Notes: a model not told the origin generated them from the letters alone. Counted from the stretch's first letter, positions 17,790 through 26,436 are shown. The stretch: DNA of 64,000 bases from Mangrovicoccus sp049603835 (GCA_049603835.1 JBMYSZ010000002.1:124001-188000); one strand, 5' to 3'. Numbers and translations are program-made.

Positions 17790-17823
17790 GGCCCGGTCAG
17801 CGCCTGTATTGCTTGACCGGGCC
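17790..17823 (+). terminator. Intercistronic hairpin between tctC-type and tctB-type genes
   Basis: GGCCCGGTCA (17790-17799) pairs perfectly with TGACCGGGCC (17814-17823) around a 14-base loop. No T-run follows, so read-through is expected. It begins 13 bases after the binding-protein stop and ends 23 bases before tctB; a message-stabilising or attenuating role is likely. Confidence 0.6.
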
Positions 17824-17846
17824 ATCCCATTGCTGCGGAGGACATC

Positions 17847-18266
17847 ATGGGCGGCTTGACCCAGGTCACCATCAATTTCGACACATCGCATCTGATCTTT
17901 CCAATCCTCATCGCCTGTGTGCTGGGCGTTTTGGGGCTGGCGATTGTGATCCGCGACCGCGCGGAACTGGCCCAGGCGGGCAGCCATTGGCGCAGGATTT
18001 GGACCGAAATGGACCGTTTCCGCTTTCTCGGTGTGTTGGTTCTGACCGTGGTCTATTTTCTGGCGATGGTGCCGGTGGGCAATGTCTGGCCCAATACCGG
18101 GCTTGGCTTTCTGATCTGCTCTGTGCCCTTTGTCTTTTTGACCGGTTGCCTGTTTTCCCATGACCGTTCTGTCGCGACGCTACTGCCGATTGGCGTGGTG
18201 TCCCTGATCGCCCCGGCTCTGGTCTGGTGGCTCTTTACCGAACTCTTCTTCCTCACCCTGCCCTAA
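17847..18266 (+). CDS. Tripartite tricarboxylate transporter small membrane subunit, TctB family
   Basis: 139 residues with about four membrane helices: 17-35, 62-79, 86-104 and 115-133. The size and layout match TctB, the poorly conserved small subunit that pairs with TctA in sodium-coupled uptake. The ATG at 17847 has GGAGGACATC directly upstream. The gene for the large subunit starts 11 bases after its stop. No enzymatic residues are expected. Confidence 0.85.
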   Translation: MGGLTQVTINFDTSHLIFPILIACVLGVLGLAIVIRDRAELAQAGSHWRRIWTEMDRFRFLGVLVLTVVYFLAMVPVGNVWPNTGLGFLICSVPFVFLTGCLFSHDRSVATLLPIGVVSLIAPALVWWLFTELFFLTLP

Positions 18267-18277
18267 CGGAGGCGGTC

Positions 18278-19777
18278 TTGGACATTTTCACCATTATCAC
18301 CCCGCTCTTCCTGTCGCTGATTGCAGGCGGCACGATTGTGGGCATCATCTTCGGCGCTATTCCCGGCATGACCGCCACGATGGCCGTCGCGGTTTGCTTG
18401 CCGATCACATATTCCTTGGGCCTGGAAAACGGCCTGGCCCTTTTGCTGGGGCTTTATGTGGGCGGGATCTCTGGCGGGCTTGTTCCCGCGATCTTGCTGG
18501 GCATTCCTGGCACGCCCTCTTCCATCACCACCACATTTGACGGCCATCCCCTAAGCCAACGCGGCGAAGGGGAAAAGGCGCTAAAGATCGGCATTGTCGC
18601 CTCTTTGGGCGGCGGGCTTATCTCGCTTGTGGTACTGGCCTTCTTTGCCCCGGCGCTTGCGGATTTCGCGATCAAATTCTCCTATGTGGAAAAATTCCTG
18701 ATCATCCTTTTCGCCTTATCGGTCATGGCCGCCTTATCGCGGGATTTGCTGATTGGGATTTTCTCGGGCTTTCTGGGGATCTTTATCAGTTTGATCGGGG
18801 TCTATGATATCTCCAAAGGCGGCAATGGCGAATATCGCTTGATCCCGCCCGGCACAGAATACTGGTTGGAAAGCGGCTTTTCCTTGCTGCCAGTGCTGAT
18901 CGGTCTCTTTGGCCTGGCCACTGTGCTCGAACAAGCCGAGCTTGGCATGCCCAAAGGCCAATCCCTAAAGGATATCGCGGTTACCCATGCTTCGCGCTTC
19001 AAATTGTCGATCTTCAAAGGCCAGATCCCCAATGTTTTCCGTTCCGGCCTGATCGGCACATTTGTCGGCATTCTGCCGGGGGTTGGCGGTTCTGCGGCGT
19101 CGATCTTGGCCTATTCCAACGCCAAGACCTTCTCGAAAAATCCCGAGAATTTCGGCAAAGGCGAACCGGCCGGGATCATCGCTTCGGAGTCGGGCAATAA
19201 CGGTCTAACCGGCGGCGCGCTTGTGCCTCTGCTCTCGCTCGGCATTCCCGGCGATAGCACCACCGCTCTGCTCATCGGCGCCTTCACTTTGCAAGGCATC
19301 CAGGTCGGCCCGCTCTTTATCGGCAATAACCCCGATACCTGGAGCGCGATGCTTATCGCCATGCTGCTGGCCAATCTGGTTATGTTCGCGGTGATGTATT
19401 ACGCCATCCGCTATCTCGCACTGGTGGTCACAGTGCCAAAGCAAGTGCTGTTTCCGATCATCCTTATGATGTGCGTCATAGGCGCCTATACCATCAATTA
19501 CGGCATCATGTTCGATGTCTGGACGCTGCTTATTTTCGGCATTTTCGGCTGGCTGGCTGGGAAATTGCGGCTAGAAGTGGCGCCCTTTATCATCGGCTTT
19601 ATCCTAGGCCCGTCGGCAGAAGTCTATTTTGTCAAAAGCTTAGAGAGCTTCGGCGATCTCACCATCTTCTTTACCAAGAGCTGGATCGCGATTGTGTTGT
19701 GGGTGCTGATTGCCGCCTCGGTTGGGGGCTCGGCCTATCTTCAGGCCAAACGCAAAGCGGGGGGTGCTGCAAGTTAG
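18278..19777 (+). CDS. Tripartite tricarboxylate transporter large permease, TctA family
   Basis: 499 residues, 11-12 membrane helices, with the paired glycine-proline loops of TctA: FGAIPGMTATMA, GIPGTPSSI, GILPGVGGSAASI and GIPGDSTTALLIGAF. The best start is TTG at 18278 with GGAGGC about 7 bases upstream; it follows the tctB stop by 11 bases. The protein forms the translocation path for the substrate delivered by the TctC-type protein, driven by an ion gradient. The next gene in the operon is the LacI regulator. Confidence 0.92.
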   Translation: MDIFTIITPLFLSLIAGGTIVGIIFGAIPGMTATMAVAVCLPITYSLGLENGLALLLGLYVGGISGGLVPAILLGIPGTPSSITTTFDGHPLSQRGEGEKALKIGIVASLGGGLISLVVLAFFAPALADFAIKFSYVEKFLIILFALSVMAALSRDLLIGIFSGFLGIFISLIGVYDISKGGNGEYRLIPPGTEYWLESGFSLLPVLIGLFGLATVLEQAELGMPKGQSLKDIAVTHASRFKLSIFKGQIPNVFRSGLIGTFVGILPGVGGSAASILAYSNAKTFSKNPENFGKGEPAGIIASESGNNGLTGGALVPLLSLGIPGDSTTALLIGAFTLQGIQVGPLFIGNNPDTWSAMLIAMLLANLVMFAVMYYAIRYLALVVTVPKQVLFPIILMMCVIGAYTINYGIMFDVWTLLIFGIFGWLAGKLRLEVAPFIIGFILGPSAEVYFVKSLESFGDLTIFFTKSWIAIVLWVLIAASVGGSAYLQAKRKAGGAAS

Positions 19778-19818
19778 CCTCTTGCGGCCCCGGCCCCAGC
19801 CTTGGAATAAGCCCGGCT

Positions 19819-20868
19819 ATGGATGACAAAGCGACCGAAAGTCAAAAAGCAAAGTCGAAAACACGCGAAACCGGGGCTGTGACCATGGCCACCATCGGCA
19901 AACTCGCCGGGGTCAGCCAGGTCACCGTCTCTCGGGCTCTGTCGCACCCGGAAAAGGTTTCGCCAGCGACTTTGCAACGGATCCAAGACGCGATCCGCAT
20001 GACCGGTTTTGTCCCCAATGCCCTGGCCGGCGCCCTGGCCTCAAAGAAAAGCTGTTTGATCACCGCTTTGGTGCCCTCGATCACCAATGTGGTCTATTCC
20101 AGCCTGCTGCATGGCTTTTCCGATATTCTCCGCGCCGAAGGCTATCAGATGATGGTCTCGGAAACCGGGTTTGAGCCGGAAACGGAAGAGGCGCTGATTT
20201 TCACTCATTTATCCCGCCGTCCCGATGGGATCCTGCTGACCGGCATTCACCATAGCGCTACGGCGCGGAAAATGCTGCTTGGCGCTGATATTCCGGTGGT
20301 AGAGGTCTGGGACATGACCGAAAGCCCGATTGATTGCTGTGTCGGCTTTTCCCACGCGGAAACTGGGCGGCGGGCGGCGGAATTCGCTTATGAGGCAGGC
20401 TGTCGCCAAGCCGCGACCGTCACCGCCGGGGATGAGCGCGCCATGCGCCGCCGGGATGCGTTCCGGGCGCGATTTAGCGAGCTGACCGGCAGCCAACAAC
20501 AAATCGGTGTCGATAGCCAACCAGGCCCCGCCTCGCTGGCGGGTGGGCGCGCGGCGCTGCGGCTGTTGATAGAGCGGGACGGGTTTCGCAATGGCGTGGT
20601 GTTTTGCAGCTCGGATCAATACGCCCATGGGATCTTGGTCGAAGCCCAAGCCCAAGGCTTGCGCATTCCCGAAGATCTGGCGGTGATTGGTTTTGGCGAT
20701 CAGGATTTCGCCGCCCATACCAGCCCTGCCCTCACCACGATCCGCGTTGACCGGGACCGCCTGGGCCGGGCCGCCGCCAATGCCTTGCTCAGCCGGTTCA
20801 AAGGCGCGGCAGATCCGGAACCCGTGACCGATATCGGTTTTGAGATCCTGCGCCGCGCCTCTGCCTGA
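19819..20868 (+). CDS. LacI-family transcriptional regulator (GntR/IdnR-like type)
   Basis: 349 residues. The helix-turn-helix reads MATIGKLAGVSQVTVSRALSHPEKVS near 23-48 and the hinge helix PNALAGALASKKS near 67-79. The periplasmic-binding-like domain follows. A 22-residue charged leader precedes the DNA-binding domain, as in the gluconate regulators GntR and IdnR. ATG at 19819 is my choice; its ribosome site is weak, and ATG at 19885 (MATIG) is a possible internal start. It is the last gene of the tctCBA operon and most likely binds the two identical operators at 16522 and 16632, with a sugar acid as inducer. Confidence 0.88.
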   Translation: MDDKATESQKAKSKTRETGAVTMATIGKLAGVSQVTVSRALSHPEKVSPATLQRIQDAIRMTGFVPNALAGALASKKSCLITALVPSITNVVYSSLLHGFSDILRAEGYQMMVSETGFEPETEEALIFTHLSRRPDGILLTGIHHSATARKMLLGADIPVVEVWDMTESPIDCCVGFSHAETGRRAAEFAYEAGCRQAATVTAGDERAMRRRDAFRARFSELTGSQQQIGVDSQPGPASLAGGRAALRLLIERDGFRNGVVFCSSDQYAHGILVEAQAQGLRIPEDLAVIGFGDQDFAAHTSPALTTIRVDRDRLGRAAANALLSRFKGAADPEPVTDIGFEILRRASA

Positions 20869-20871
20869 CCT

Positions 20872-21849
20872 CTAAGCCGGGGCCAAGCGCCGCTCTGCCA
20901 GCTTGCCCGCATATTCCAAGGCTGCCAGCATATTCACATGATTGGCCTGCCCCGTCCCGGCAATGTCAAAAGCGGTGCCATGATCCACCGAACAGCGGTC
21001 AATCGGCAAACCCAGCGACACATTCACCGCCGTGTCAAAGGCCACCAGTTTGATCGGAATATGGCCTTGGTCGTGATACTGCGCGATCACCAAATCAAAC
21101 GCTCCCTGATAGGCCCGATAATAGATCGTATCGGCGGAAATTGGGCCGACCACATCAATGCCCTCGGCCTGGGCGGCCTCTACCCCGGGCGCGATTTGCA
21201 GATCATCTTCGCGGCCAAATAGCCCGTTTTCACCGCAATGGGGATTGATCCCAGCCACCGCGATACGCGGCGCGGCGATACCCATGCGCTGCATATGCTG
21301 ATGCCCCATGCGGATCGTCGCCATGACCCGCTCGGGCGAAGCGCGGCCAATAGCATCGCGTAGCGCCACATGTGTCGAAACATGCAGCACATTCAGCCGA
21401 GGCGAGGCCAAAAGCATCCACGCCTTGCCGCCGGTGAGATGCGCCAGCAGCCCGGTATGACCGTCATAATGATGGCCCGCCGCATTCAGCGCCTCTTTGT
21501 TGATGGGCGCTGTGACCATGCCGCGCGCCGTCCCGCTCTGGCACATCTCCACCGCCCGCGCGATATAGCGATAAGCCGCCTCGCCACAAGCCGGGCTCAA
21601 CAACCCAAAGCGATCCGGCAGGCCCTCTACCGGCACATGGATCACCCGCAGAGCCCCAGCCTCAGCGCTATCGCTCAGGGGCAGAGCAACCCCCGCCGCA
21701 GCACAGGCCCGCTGAACTACGGCCAAATCTCCGATCACAGCATATTTGCCGCGATCCGCCTGGCTCAGACTGGCCATGGCCTTGACGATCACCTCTGCGC
21801 CCACCCCAGAAGGGTCGCCCATTGTGATCACAATTGGTGCCTCTGTCAT
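20872..21849 (-). CDS. PdxA2-like 4-phospho-tetronate dehydrogenase (PdxA family)
   Basis: 325 residues of the PdxA fold: MGDPSGVGAEV at the start, TAPINKEALNAAGHHYDGHTG, metal-binding His in HVSTHVALRDAI, and AQYHDQGHIPIK with GLPIDRCSVDHGTAFDIAG. True PdxA makes vitamin B6, but copies beside a DUF1537 kinase are the PdxA2 group. These oxidise and decarboxylate 4-phospho-D-threonate or erythronate to dihydroxyacetone phosphate. Such a kinase is encoded at 24163-25203, so the catabolic role is favoured. It shares a minus-strand operon with the DHDPS-family gene 9 bp upstream and converges on the lacI gene. Confidence 0.85.
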   Translation of the reverse strand: MTEAPIVITMGDPSGVGAEVIVKAMASLSQADRGKYAVIGDLAVVQRACAAAGVALPLSDSAEAGALRVIHVPVEGLPDRFGLLSPACGEAAYRYIARAVEMCQSGTARGMVTAPINKEALNAAGHHYDGHTGLLAHLTGGKAWMLLASPRLNVLHVSTHVALRDAIGRASPERVMATIRMGHQHMQRMGIAAPRIAVAGINPHCGENGLFGREDDLQIAPGVEAAQAEGIDVVGPISADTIYYRAYQGAFDLVIAQYHDQGHIPIKLVAFDTAVNVSLGLPIDRCSVDHGTAFDIAGTGQANHVNMLAALEYAGKLAERRLAPA

Positions 21850-21858
21850 ATCGCCCCC

Positions 21859-22752
21859 TTAGGCCTCTGCCATCAGATCATATTTCCGCAAAACCGCCTC
21901 GATCGCCCGGTCCTGCGCCGCATCGGGCAAAAGCGCCGGCTGGCGCGACGCGCCCACAGACGGATCCATCAGCCAAAGCGCGCGCTTCACCAAAGCCGGA
22001 GGATAGCCCAAACCGTAAAGATCCTTGCGGAAGCCGCTATAGACCTCTTGCGCTGCTGCGGCCCCCGCCTGATCCCCCGCATTGAAACAACGGATAATCT
22101 GCGCCAAGACTTGCGGCATCACATTGCCCAGCCCGGAAATACAGCCCCGCGCCCCTTGGCCAAGCGCCCAATGCACCAGATGATCGGGGCCGGAATACAC
22201 GTCAAACCCCGGCATCTCTTTCGAGACGTCGAAATACGCCTCCAAAGTCGCCTGCGCCCCGCCGCTATCCTTGATGCCCGCAATATTGCCATGCGCCGCC
22301 AAACGCCGCGCGGTTTCTGGCTCGATATGGTTCTGGGTCCGCGGCGGAATATCATAAAGATAAACCGGGCAGCTCACCCCATCCGCCACAGACTTAAAAT
22401 GCCGCTCTAACCCATCCTGGGTGCAGTCGATGAAAAACGGCGTAATCACCGCCACCCCATCGACGCCCAGCCGCTCAAACTCCCGCGCCAAAAGCAGGGT
22501 TTCATAGGTCGCCGGCATGCCCGCATTGATGAACAGCTTCACCCGGCCATCGACCTCTTCGACCACCTCAGAGCAAAGCCGCAGCTTTTCCTCAAAGGTC
22601 AGCGCGGTGAAATCGCCATTGGTCCCGGCGCACATAATGTGATTGCCCACCGCCACTTGCCGCCGGATCTGGGCCCGCGTGGCCGCGTAATTGATACTCT
22701 CATCTTCGTTAAAGCAGGTCACCACCGCAACGAATGCATCCCGGTCCGACAT
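21859..22752 (-). CDS. DHDPS-superfamily aldolase/dehydratase, substrate unknown
   Basis: 297 residues with VTCFNEDESIN, the phosphate/carboxylate motif GTNGDFTALT, Tyr in YLYDIPPRT and Schiff-base Lys in GIKDSGG. The ATG at 22752 follows GGGGAG; a TTG six codons earlier is less likely. The TNGD in place of the usual TTGE places it outside true DapA. Related proteins include 4-hydroxy-2-oxoglutarate, keto-deoxy-sugar-acid and N-acetylneuraminate lyases. Cotranscription with the PdxA2-like gene and the opposing kinase and alcohol dehydrogenase suggest cleavage or dehydration of an acid sugar. Confidence 0.8.
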   Translation of the reverse strand: MSDRDAFVAVVTCFNEDESINYAATRAQIRRQVAVGNHIMCAGTNGDFTALTFEEKLRLCSEVVEEVDGRVKLFINAGMPATYETLLLAREFERLGVDGVAVITPFFIDCTQDGLERHFKSVADGVSCPVYLYDIPPRTQNHIEPETARRLAAHGNIAGIKDSGGAQATLEAYFDVSKEMPGFDVYSGPDHLVHWALGQGARGCISGLGNVMPQVLAQIIRCFNAGDQAGAAAAQEVYSGFRKDLYGLGYPPALVKRALWLMDPSVGASRQPALLPDAAQDRAIEAVLRKYDLMAEA

Positions 22753-23034
22753 GTTAGCCTGTCTCCCCAATAGCCAGAATTGGCAAATTCCTGGGTCATA
22801 GCATCCACCTTACATACAACATGTCAACTTAGCTTATTTCTGGCAAAGGTAGATAATGCATTGAGCTATGCGTTATATACCACTGATGTTACGCGGATTT
22901 CGGGGCAAATCCGGGAGAAATCACACGTCTTAGAAAACACCAACCGTGTAATACGGCGGCATGGCCAGACATTATTTGACAAGTTATCAAATAGGAGTCT
23001 ACCCTCACATCAGAATAAACTATTGGAGACGAGC
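22753..23034. promoter_or_regulatory. Divergent control region, DHDPS/pdxA2 versus iron alcohol dehydrogenase/kinase
   Basis: A 282-bp AT-rich gap between outward-facing genes, with no supported coding sequence. A leftward -35 candidate TTGACA is on the minus strand at 22822-22827. On the plus strand TATTTGA (22973-22979) and TCAAATA (22987-22993) are perfect 7-bp arms with a 7-bp spacer and contain a TTGACA at 22976-22981. This looks like an operator for a regulator not adjacent to these genes. Confidence 0.5.
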
Positions 23035-24159
23035 ATGCGGCGCTTAAGTGACCCGATTGACCTTCTGAGCCCGGCCAGCCTGCGTTTTGGGGATGGGACC
23101 CTGGCGGGTCTGGGCGATTGGATCGACGCACAGGGCTATCGCAGCCCGTTCATCATTGCCGATGCTTTCAACGCCACGCGGCTAGAGTGTCTCGGCCTGG
23201 GCAGTCCTGCTTGTTTCGGCGATGTAGAGCCCGAACCAAGCCTGCCAAACCTGGTCGCCGCCATCGCCGCGACCGAAGCGGCGCAAGCGGATGTGATCCT
23301 TGGCTTTGGTGGTGGCTCGGCAATGGATCTGGCAAAGCTCGTGGCCGTGATGGCCGGAAGCGGTCTGAGCCTCGGCGATATTTCCGGCCCGAACTGTGCC
23401 CCTGCGCGGCGTCTTGGATTGGTGCAAATCCCCACCACGGCTGGCACCGGGTCAGAGGTCGGCACCCGCGCCTTGATCACCGACCCAGAAACTCAGGCCA
23501 AAATCGCCACGGAAAGCCCGCATCTTTTGGCGGATTTAGCGATCATTGATCCTAGCCTGACCCATTCCCTGCCCGCCGCCATCACCGCCGCCACAGGTGT
23601 CGACGCCATGGCCCATTGCACCGAGGCCTTCACCTCAAAACGCGCCCATCCGATCATTGATACTTATGCGCTAAAAGGCATCGAGCTTGTGGGCCGCTTC
23701 CTGCCCCGCGCGGTAGAGGATGGTAGCGATAGCGAGGCGCGGGCCGGCCTGTCGCTCGCCGCGCTTTATGGTGGCATATGCCTTGGCCCGGTCAATACAA
23801 CAGCGGGTCATGCGGTCGCCTATCCGTTGGGTACCCGCTATAAGATGGCGCATGGCCTGGCCAATGCCCTGATCTTTCCGCATGTTTTGGCGGTCAATAG
23901 CTCTGCGACACCAACCAAAGCCCATCAAATCACCCAAGCCCTCGGCTTTGGCGGAACTAGCAAAGAAAGCATCCGCCTAGGCGCGCTGGAATTCTGCCAA
24001 GATCTCGGCATCGATATGCGTCTGGGCGCGCATGGGGTGGCACAAACCGCTCTGCCCGATATGGCGACCGAGGCCCATAGCATCCGCCGATTGCTGGATT
24101 GGAACCCGGTTGATCTGAGCGTGACGGATATCGAAGACCTCTATCAACGCGCCTACTAA
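23035..24159 (+). CDS. Iron-containing alcohol dehydrogenase
   Basis: 374 residues of the group III metal-dependent family. The nucleotide motif GFGGGSAMDLAK is near 88-99 and the family block PTTAGTGSEVG near 131-141. The metal ligands are Asp and His in GVDAMAHCTEAF and two His in AGHAVAYPLG and YKMAHGLANAL. I use the ATG at 23035 with GGAG seven bases upstream; upstream in-frame codons lie in the control region. Family members act on 4-hydroxybutyrate, lactaldehyde, maleylacetate, glycerol and others. Here it may oxidise a sugar-acid hydroxyl or aldehyde product ahead of the kinase encoded three bases downstream. Confidence 0.88.
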   Translation: MRRLSDPIDLLSPASLRFGDGTLAGLGDWIDAQGYRSPFIIADAFNATRLECLGLGSPACFGDVEPEPSLPNLVAAIAATEAAQADVILGFGGGSAMDLAKLVAVMAGSGLSLGDISGPNCAPARRLGLVQIPTTAGTGSEVGTRALITDPETQAKIATESPHLLADLAIIDPSLTHSLPAAITAATGVDAMAHCTEAFTSKRAHPIIDTYALKGIELVGRFLPRAVEDGSDSEARAGLSLAALYGGICLGPVNTTAGHAVAYPLGTRYKMAHGLANALIFPHVLAVNSSATPTKAHQITQALGFGGTSKESIRLGALEFCQDLGIDMRLGAHGVAQTALPDMATEAHSIRRLLDWNPVDLSVTDIEDLYQRAY

Positions 24160-24162
24160 CTC

Positions 24163-25203
24163 ATGCTTCGGCTTATCATCATCGCCGATGATCTGACCGG
24201 CGCGCTGGATAGTGCCGCGCCCTTCGCCAATCGCGGGGCGTCCTGTATTGTCGCGCGAAGCCCTGATGATCTGACCAAAGCCCTCAAACACACGCCCGAG
24301 ATCCTAGCCATTTCCACAGGCACGCGGGAAAAAACCCCGCAAGAGGCGCAGCAGATCTTGGCCGCTTTGGCTAGCCAATTGCCGGAGCCCAAACCGCTAT
24401 TGCTAAAGAAAATCGATAGCCGCATGAAAGGCCCAATCGGTGCTGAACTGCGCGGCTTGCTGGGTGCGGATCCGACGCCGCTTTGGGTTTGCCCCGCCCT
24501 GCCCCGTGAAGGCCGGTTCATCCGCGACGGGCAGTTATATGGCCGGGGTGTGACGACACCGATCCCCATAGCCGACCGCATTGGCCTGCCCTGCCACATC
24601 CCCGAGATAGACCCCGACACAGCAGACCCCGCCATGCTCCCACCGGATCTGGCAACCTCGCCGCTTTTGGTGGGGGCAAGCGGGCTCACATCGGCTTTGG
24701 TGCAGCGCTTATACCCGACCTTTGATGCGCCGCAGACCCTGTCGCTGCCCCTGCCCTTGATCATGGCCATCGGATCGCGGGACCCAATCACGCTAAGACA
24801 AATCGCCCAAATCCCACTGCAACCGACCCTCTGCCCGGCTGGCAACTGTCCAGATCTCAGCCCCGCCCCAGTCCATTTGCTGCAGCTAAGCTCCGACGGT
24901 TCAGCGCATAATCCAGCCGATCTCGGCGCGGCTTTTAGCAGATCCGTCAGCGCGATGATCGCACGCCATAAACCGCGCAGCCTATTTGCCTGCGGCGGCG
25001 AAACCGCGAATGGGCTTTTGCAACAACTGGGCATCGGCGTTTTGCGGCTGCATCACGAAATCCGGCCCGGCATTCCTGGCGCCACAGCGCTAAACGTTTG
25101 GCCTGGGCTAGAGATTGCAACTAAATCCGGCGGCTTCGGAAACTCCGATGATCTGGCGCAACTGATCGAGCAGAGCCTAAGCATATCGCGCCCGCGCTTG
25201 TAG
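24163..25203 (+). CDS. Four-carbon acid sugar kinase, DUF1537 family (D-threonate/tetronate kinase type)
   Basis: 346 residues, shorter than the usual roughly 400-430. The N-terminal substrate domain has IADDLTGALDSA and KKIDSRMKGPIGAEL. The C-terminal nucleotide domain has LFACGGETANGLL and GIPGA. DUF1537 proteins phosphorylate the 4-OH of threonate, erythronate or 2-oxotetronates. Paired with a PdxA2-type dehydrogenase, as here (20872-21849), they complete a route to dihydroxyacetone phosphate. The gene starts three bases after the alcohol dehydrogenase and its 3' end overlaps the convergent repC by 27 bases. The exact acid sugar is not determined. Confidence 0.85.
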   Translation: MLRLIIIADDLTGALDSAAPFANRGASCIVARSPDDLTKALKHTPEILAISTGTREKTPQEAQQILAALASQLPEPKPLLLKKIDSRMKGPIGAELRGLLGADPTPLWVCPALPREGRFIRDGQLYGRGVTTPIPIADRIGLPCHIPEIDPDTADPAMLPPDLATSPLLVGASGLTSALVQRLYPTFDAPQTLSLPLPLIMAIGSRDPITLRQIAQIPLQPTLCPAGNCPDLSPAPVHLLQLSSDGSAHNPADLGAAFSRSVSAMIARHKPRSLFACGGETANGLLQQLGIGVLRLHHEIRPGIPGATALNVWPGLEIATKSGGFGNSDDLAQLIEQSLSISRPRL

Positions 25204-26265
25204 ATTGGCCAATAGATCCTGCCCTGGTTGTCCACTATGGCGTAATTGAGCCGCATAAAACCCGGCTGGATGTTTGAAATCCCGTTGCTTTTCATAGACT
25301 GTCATCAGCAACAACGCGCATTCTTCATAGCCAAATTTTGCTATGCCCTCCCCCCAAATTCCAGGTGAGATGCCCAAAGCTGATCGCAACCACTGCAAAA
25401 GATCATCAAGACTGCCATTGATCTGACGACCAATTCCAGCAACCCGAGGCAAAAGCCGCTCCACCAATTCCGGCGTTAATTCTAGCGGTGTCTTTTTTTT
25501 AGGAATTTGTGAAGATTCTTTGTGACACGCATTTTGAGGGGCAGAGGGACGCAATTTCTCTGTTGTGCTGGCCGGAACTTCTTTGGTGATTTGCGGTGAA
25601 ACATCCTCGGACACTTCCTGACGCAAGCGGTTCAGAAGGGCTTCTAACATGGTGGCCACCGGTTTGCGGCGCAGAATACGGCGGCCTTCTTCTAACAAGG
25701 CATGAAGCGGCTCGGTTAGGCGCAGTTGAGTTGCCAGCCGGGACAAAAGCAAACTGCAATCATCACGCAAACGCTGGCAAATCTCGGCCTGCTGCCGCTG
25801 CGTTTCGGCTAAGGCCTGAATCTCGGGCATTCGCGCCAGCAGAGGCCCCAGATCGATACCATAGGCCAGCTGACTGCCATCAGGACCCCGCCGCGCATAG
25901 CGTTTGCCATTGGGGCTTTGCCGCCGCATCACCAAACCACGCGCCACCAATTCGGAAATCAGCCGGGTGATCGCCTTATCATTTTCGCGATGGGTCATCT
26001 CGGCCAGCCGCGCATTCGAGGCAAAGACCACCAAACGCCCTTGCCCGTCCGCGGCCAAAACTTCGCCCGGCACACAAGCCATAAGCTTTTCCAACAAATC
26101 CAGCCGCGCCTTATTCAGGCCCAAAGCCTCTCTGGCCAGCCGCAATGCAGCCAGCACATCACGCCATTTGTGATAACCAGCAGACACAGGGATAGTCCCT
26201 GCGGAGTTGGTCATCTCTCCACGCAACAGCGCCCGCGACCCCGCGGGGTATGTAGAATTGGTCAT
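25177..26265 (-). CDS. repC: Plasmid replication initiator RepC
   Basis: 362 residues. N-terminal DNA-binding region with KWRDVLAALRLAREALGLNK, LLEKLMACVPGE, and NARLAEMTHRENDKAITRLISELVARGLVMRRQSPNGKRYARR, a winged-helix that tells RepC apart. A lysine-rich linker (KKKTPLELTPELVERLLP) leads to the conserved C-terminal block with GISPGIWGEGIAKFGYEE and HPAGFYAAQ. Two in-frame starts, 26265 and 26214, both read MTNS; the second has GGAGAG almost touching it. RepC starts replication at an origin that, in studied repABC plasmids, lies inside repC itself. An AT-rich stretch near 25485-25560 is a candidate. Expression is held down by the ctRNA upstream. Confidence 0.93.
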   Translation of the reverse strand: MTNSTYPAGSRALLRGEMTNSAGTIPVSAGYHKWRDVLAALRLAREALGLNKARLDLLEKLMACVPGEVLAADGQGRLVVFASNARLAEMTHRENDKAITRLISELVARGLVMRRQSPNGKRYARRGPDGSQLAYGIDLGPLLARMPEIQALAETQRQQAEICQRLRDDCSLLLSRLATQLRLTEPLHALLEEGRRILRRKPVATMLEALLNRLRQEVSEDVSPQITKEVPASTTEKLRPSAPQNACHKESSQIPKKKTPLELTPELVERLLPRVAGIGRQINGSLDDLLQWLRSALGISPGIWGEGIAKFGYEECALLLMTVYEKQRDFKHPAGFYAAQLRHSGQPGQDLLANLQARARYA

Positions 26266-26313
26266 TTTGCGATCACGACAGGCAATATTTACCCGTTCAC
26301 CGAATCGGTGCTC

Positions 26314-26342
26314 TTGACGACACTGATTGTGGGGGCTAGCGT
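26314..26342 (+). promoter_or_regulatory. Promoter of the repABC antisense RNA
   Basis: TTGACG (26314-26319), a 17-bp spacer, then TAGCGT (26337-26342), reading against repABC in the repB-repC gap. Position, direction and distance to the terminator agree with ctRNA promoters of other repABC replicons. Confidence 0.7.
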
Positions 26343-26348
26343 GAGGGT

Positions 26349-26395
26349 GCTAATCTAGACACAAGCCCATCGGATTTCGGTTCGGTGGGTTTTTT
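26349..26395 (+). ncRNA. Counter-transcribed RNA (ctRNA/IncA) of the repABC replicon
   Basis: A small RNA transcribed opposite to repABC is expected between repB and repC. The sequence here supplies a promoter (26314-26342) and, about 50 bases on, an intrinsic terminator: CCCATCGGA (26366-26374) pairs over 9 bp with TTCGGTGGG (26381-26389) across TTTCGG, followed by six T. The predicted length of about 50 nt is close to known ctRNAs. It would pair with the repC leader, reduce RepC synthesis and set copy number and incompatibility. Ends are estimates from the promoter and T-run. Confidence 0.8.
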
Positions 26396-26436
26396 CTTTG
26401 CTCTGTTTCGTGCCTCCTTACCTGGTCTTTACTGCC

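Noticed and set aside
20872..21849. Calling this gene pdxA of vitamin B6 synthesis
   Set aside because: The catabolic neighbours, especially the DUF1537 kinase, favour the PdxA2 group; no other B6 gene is near.
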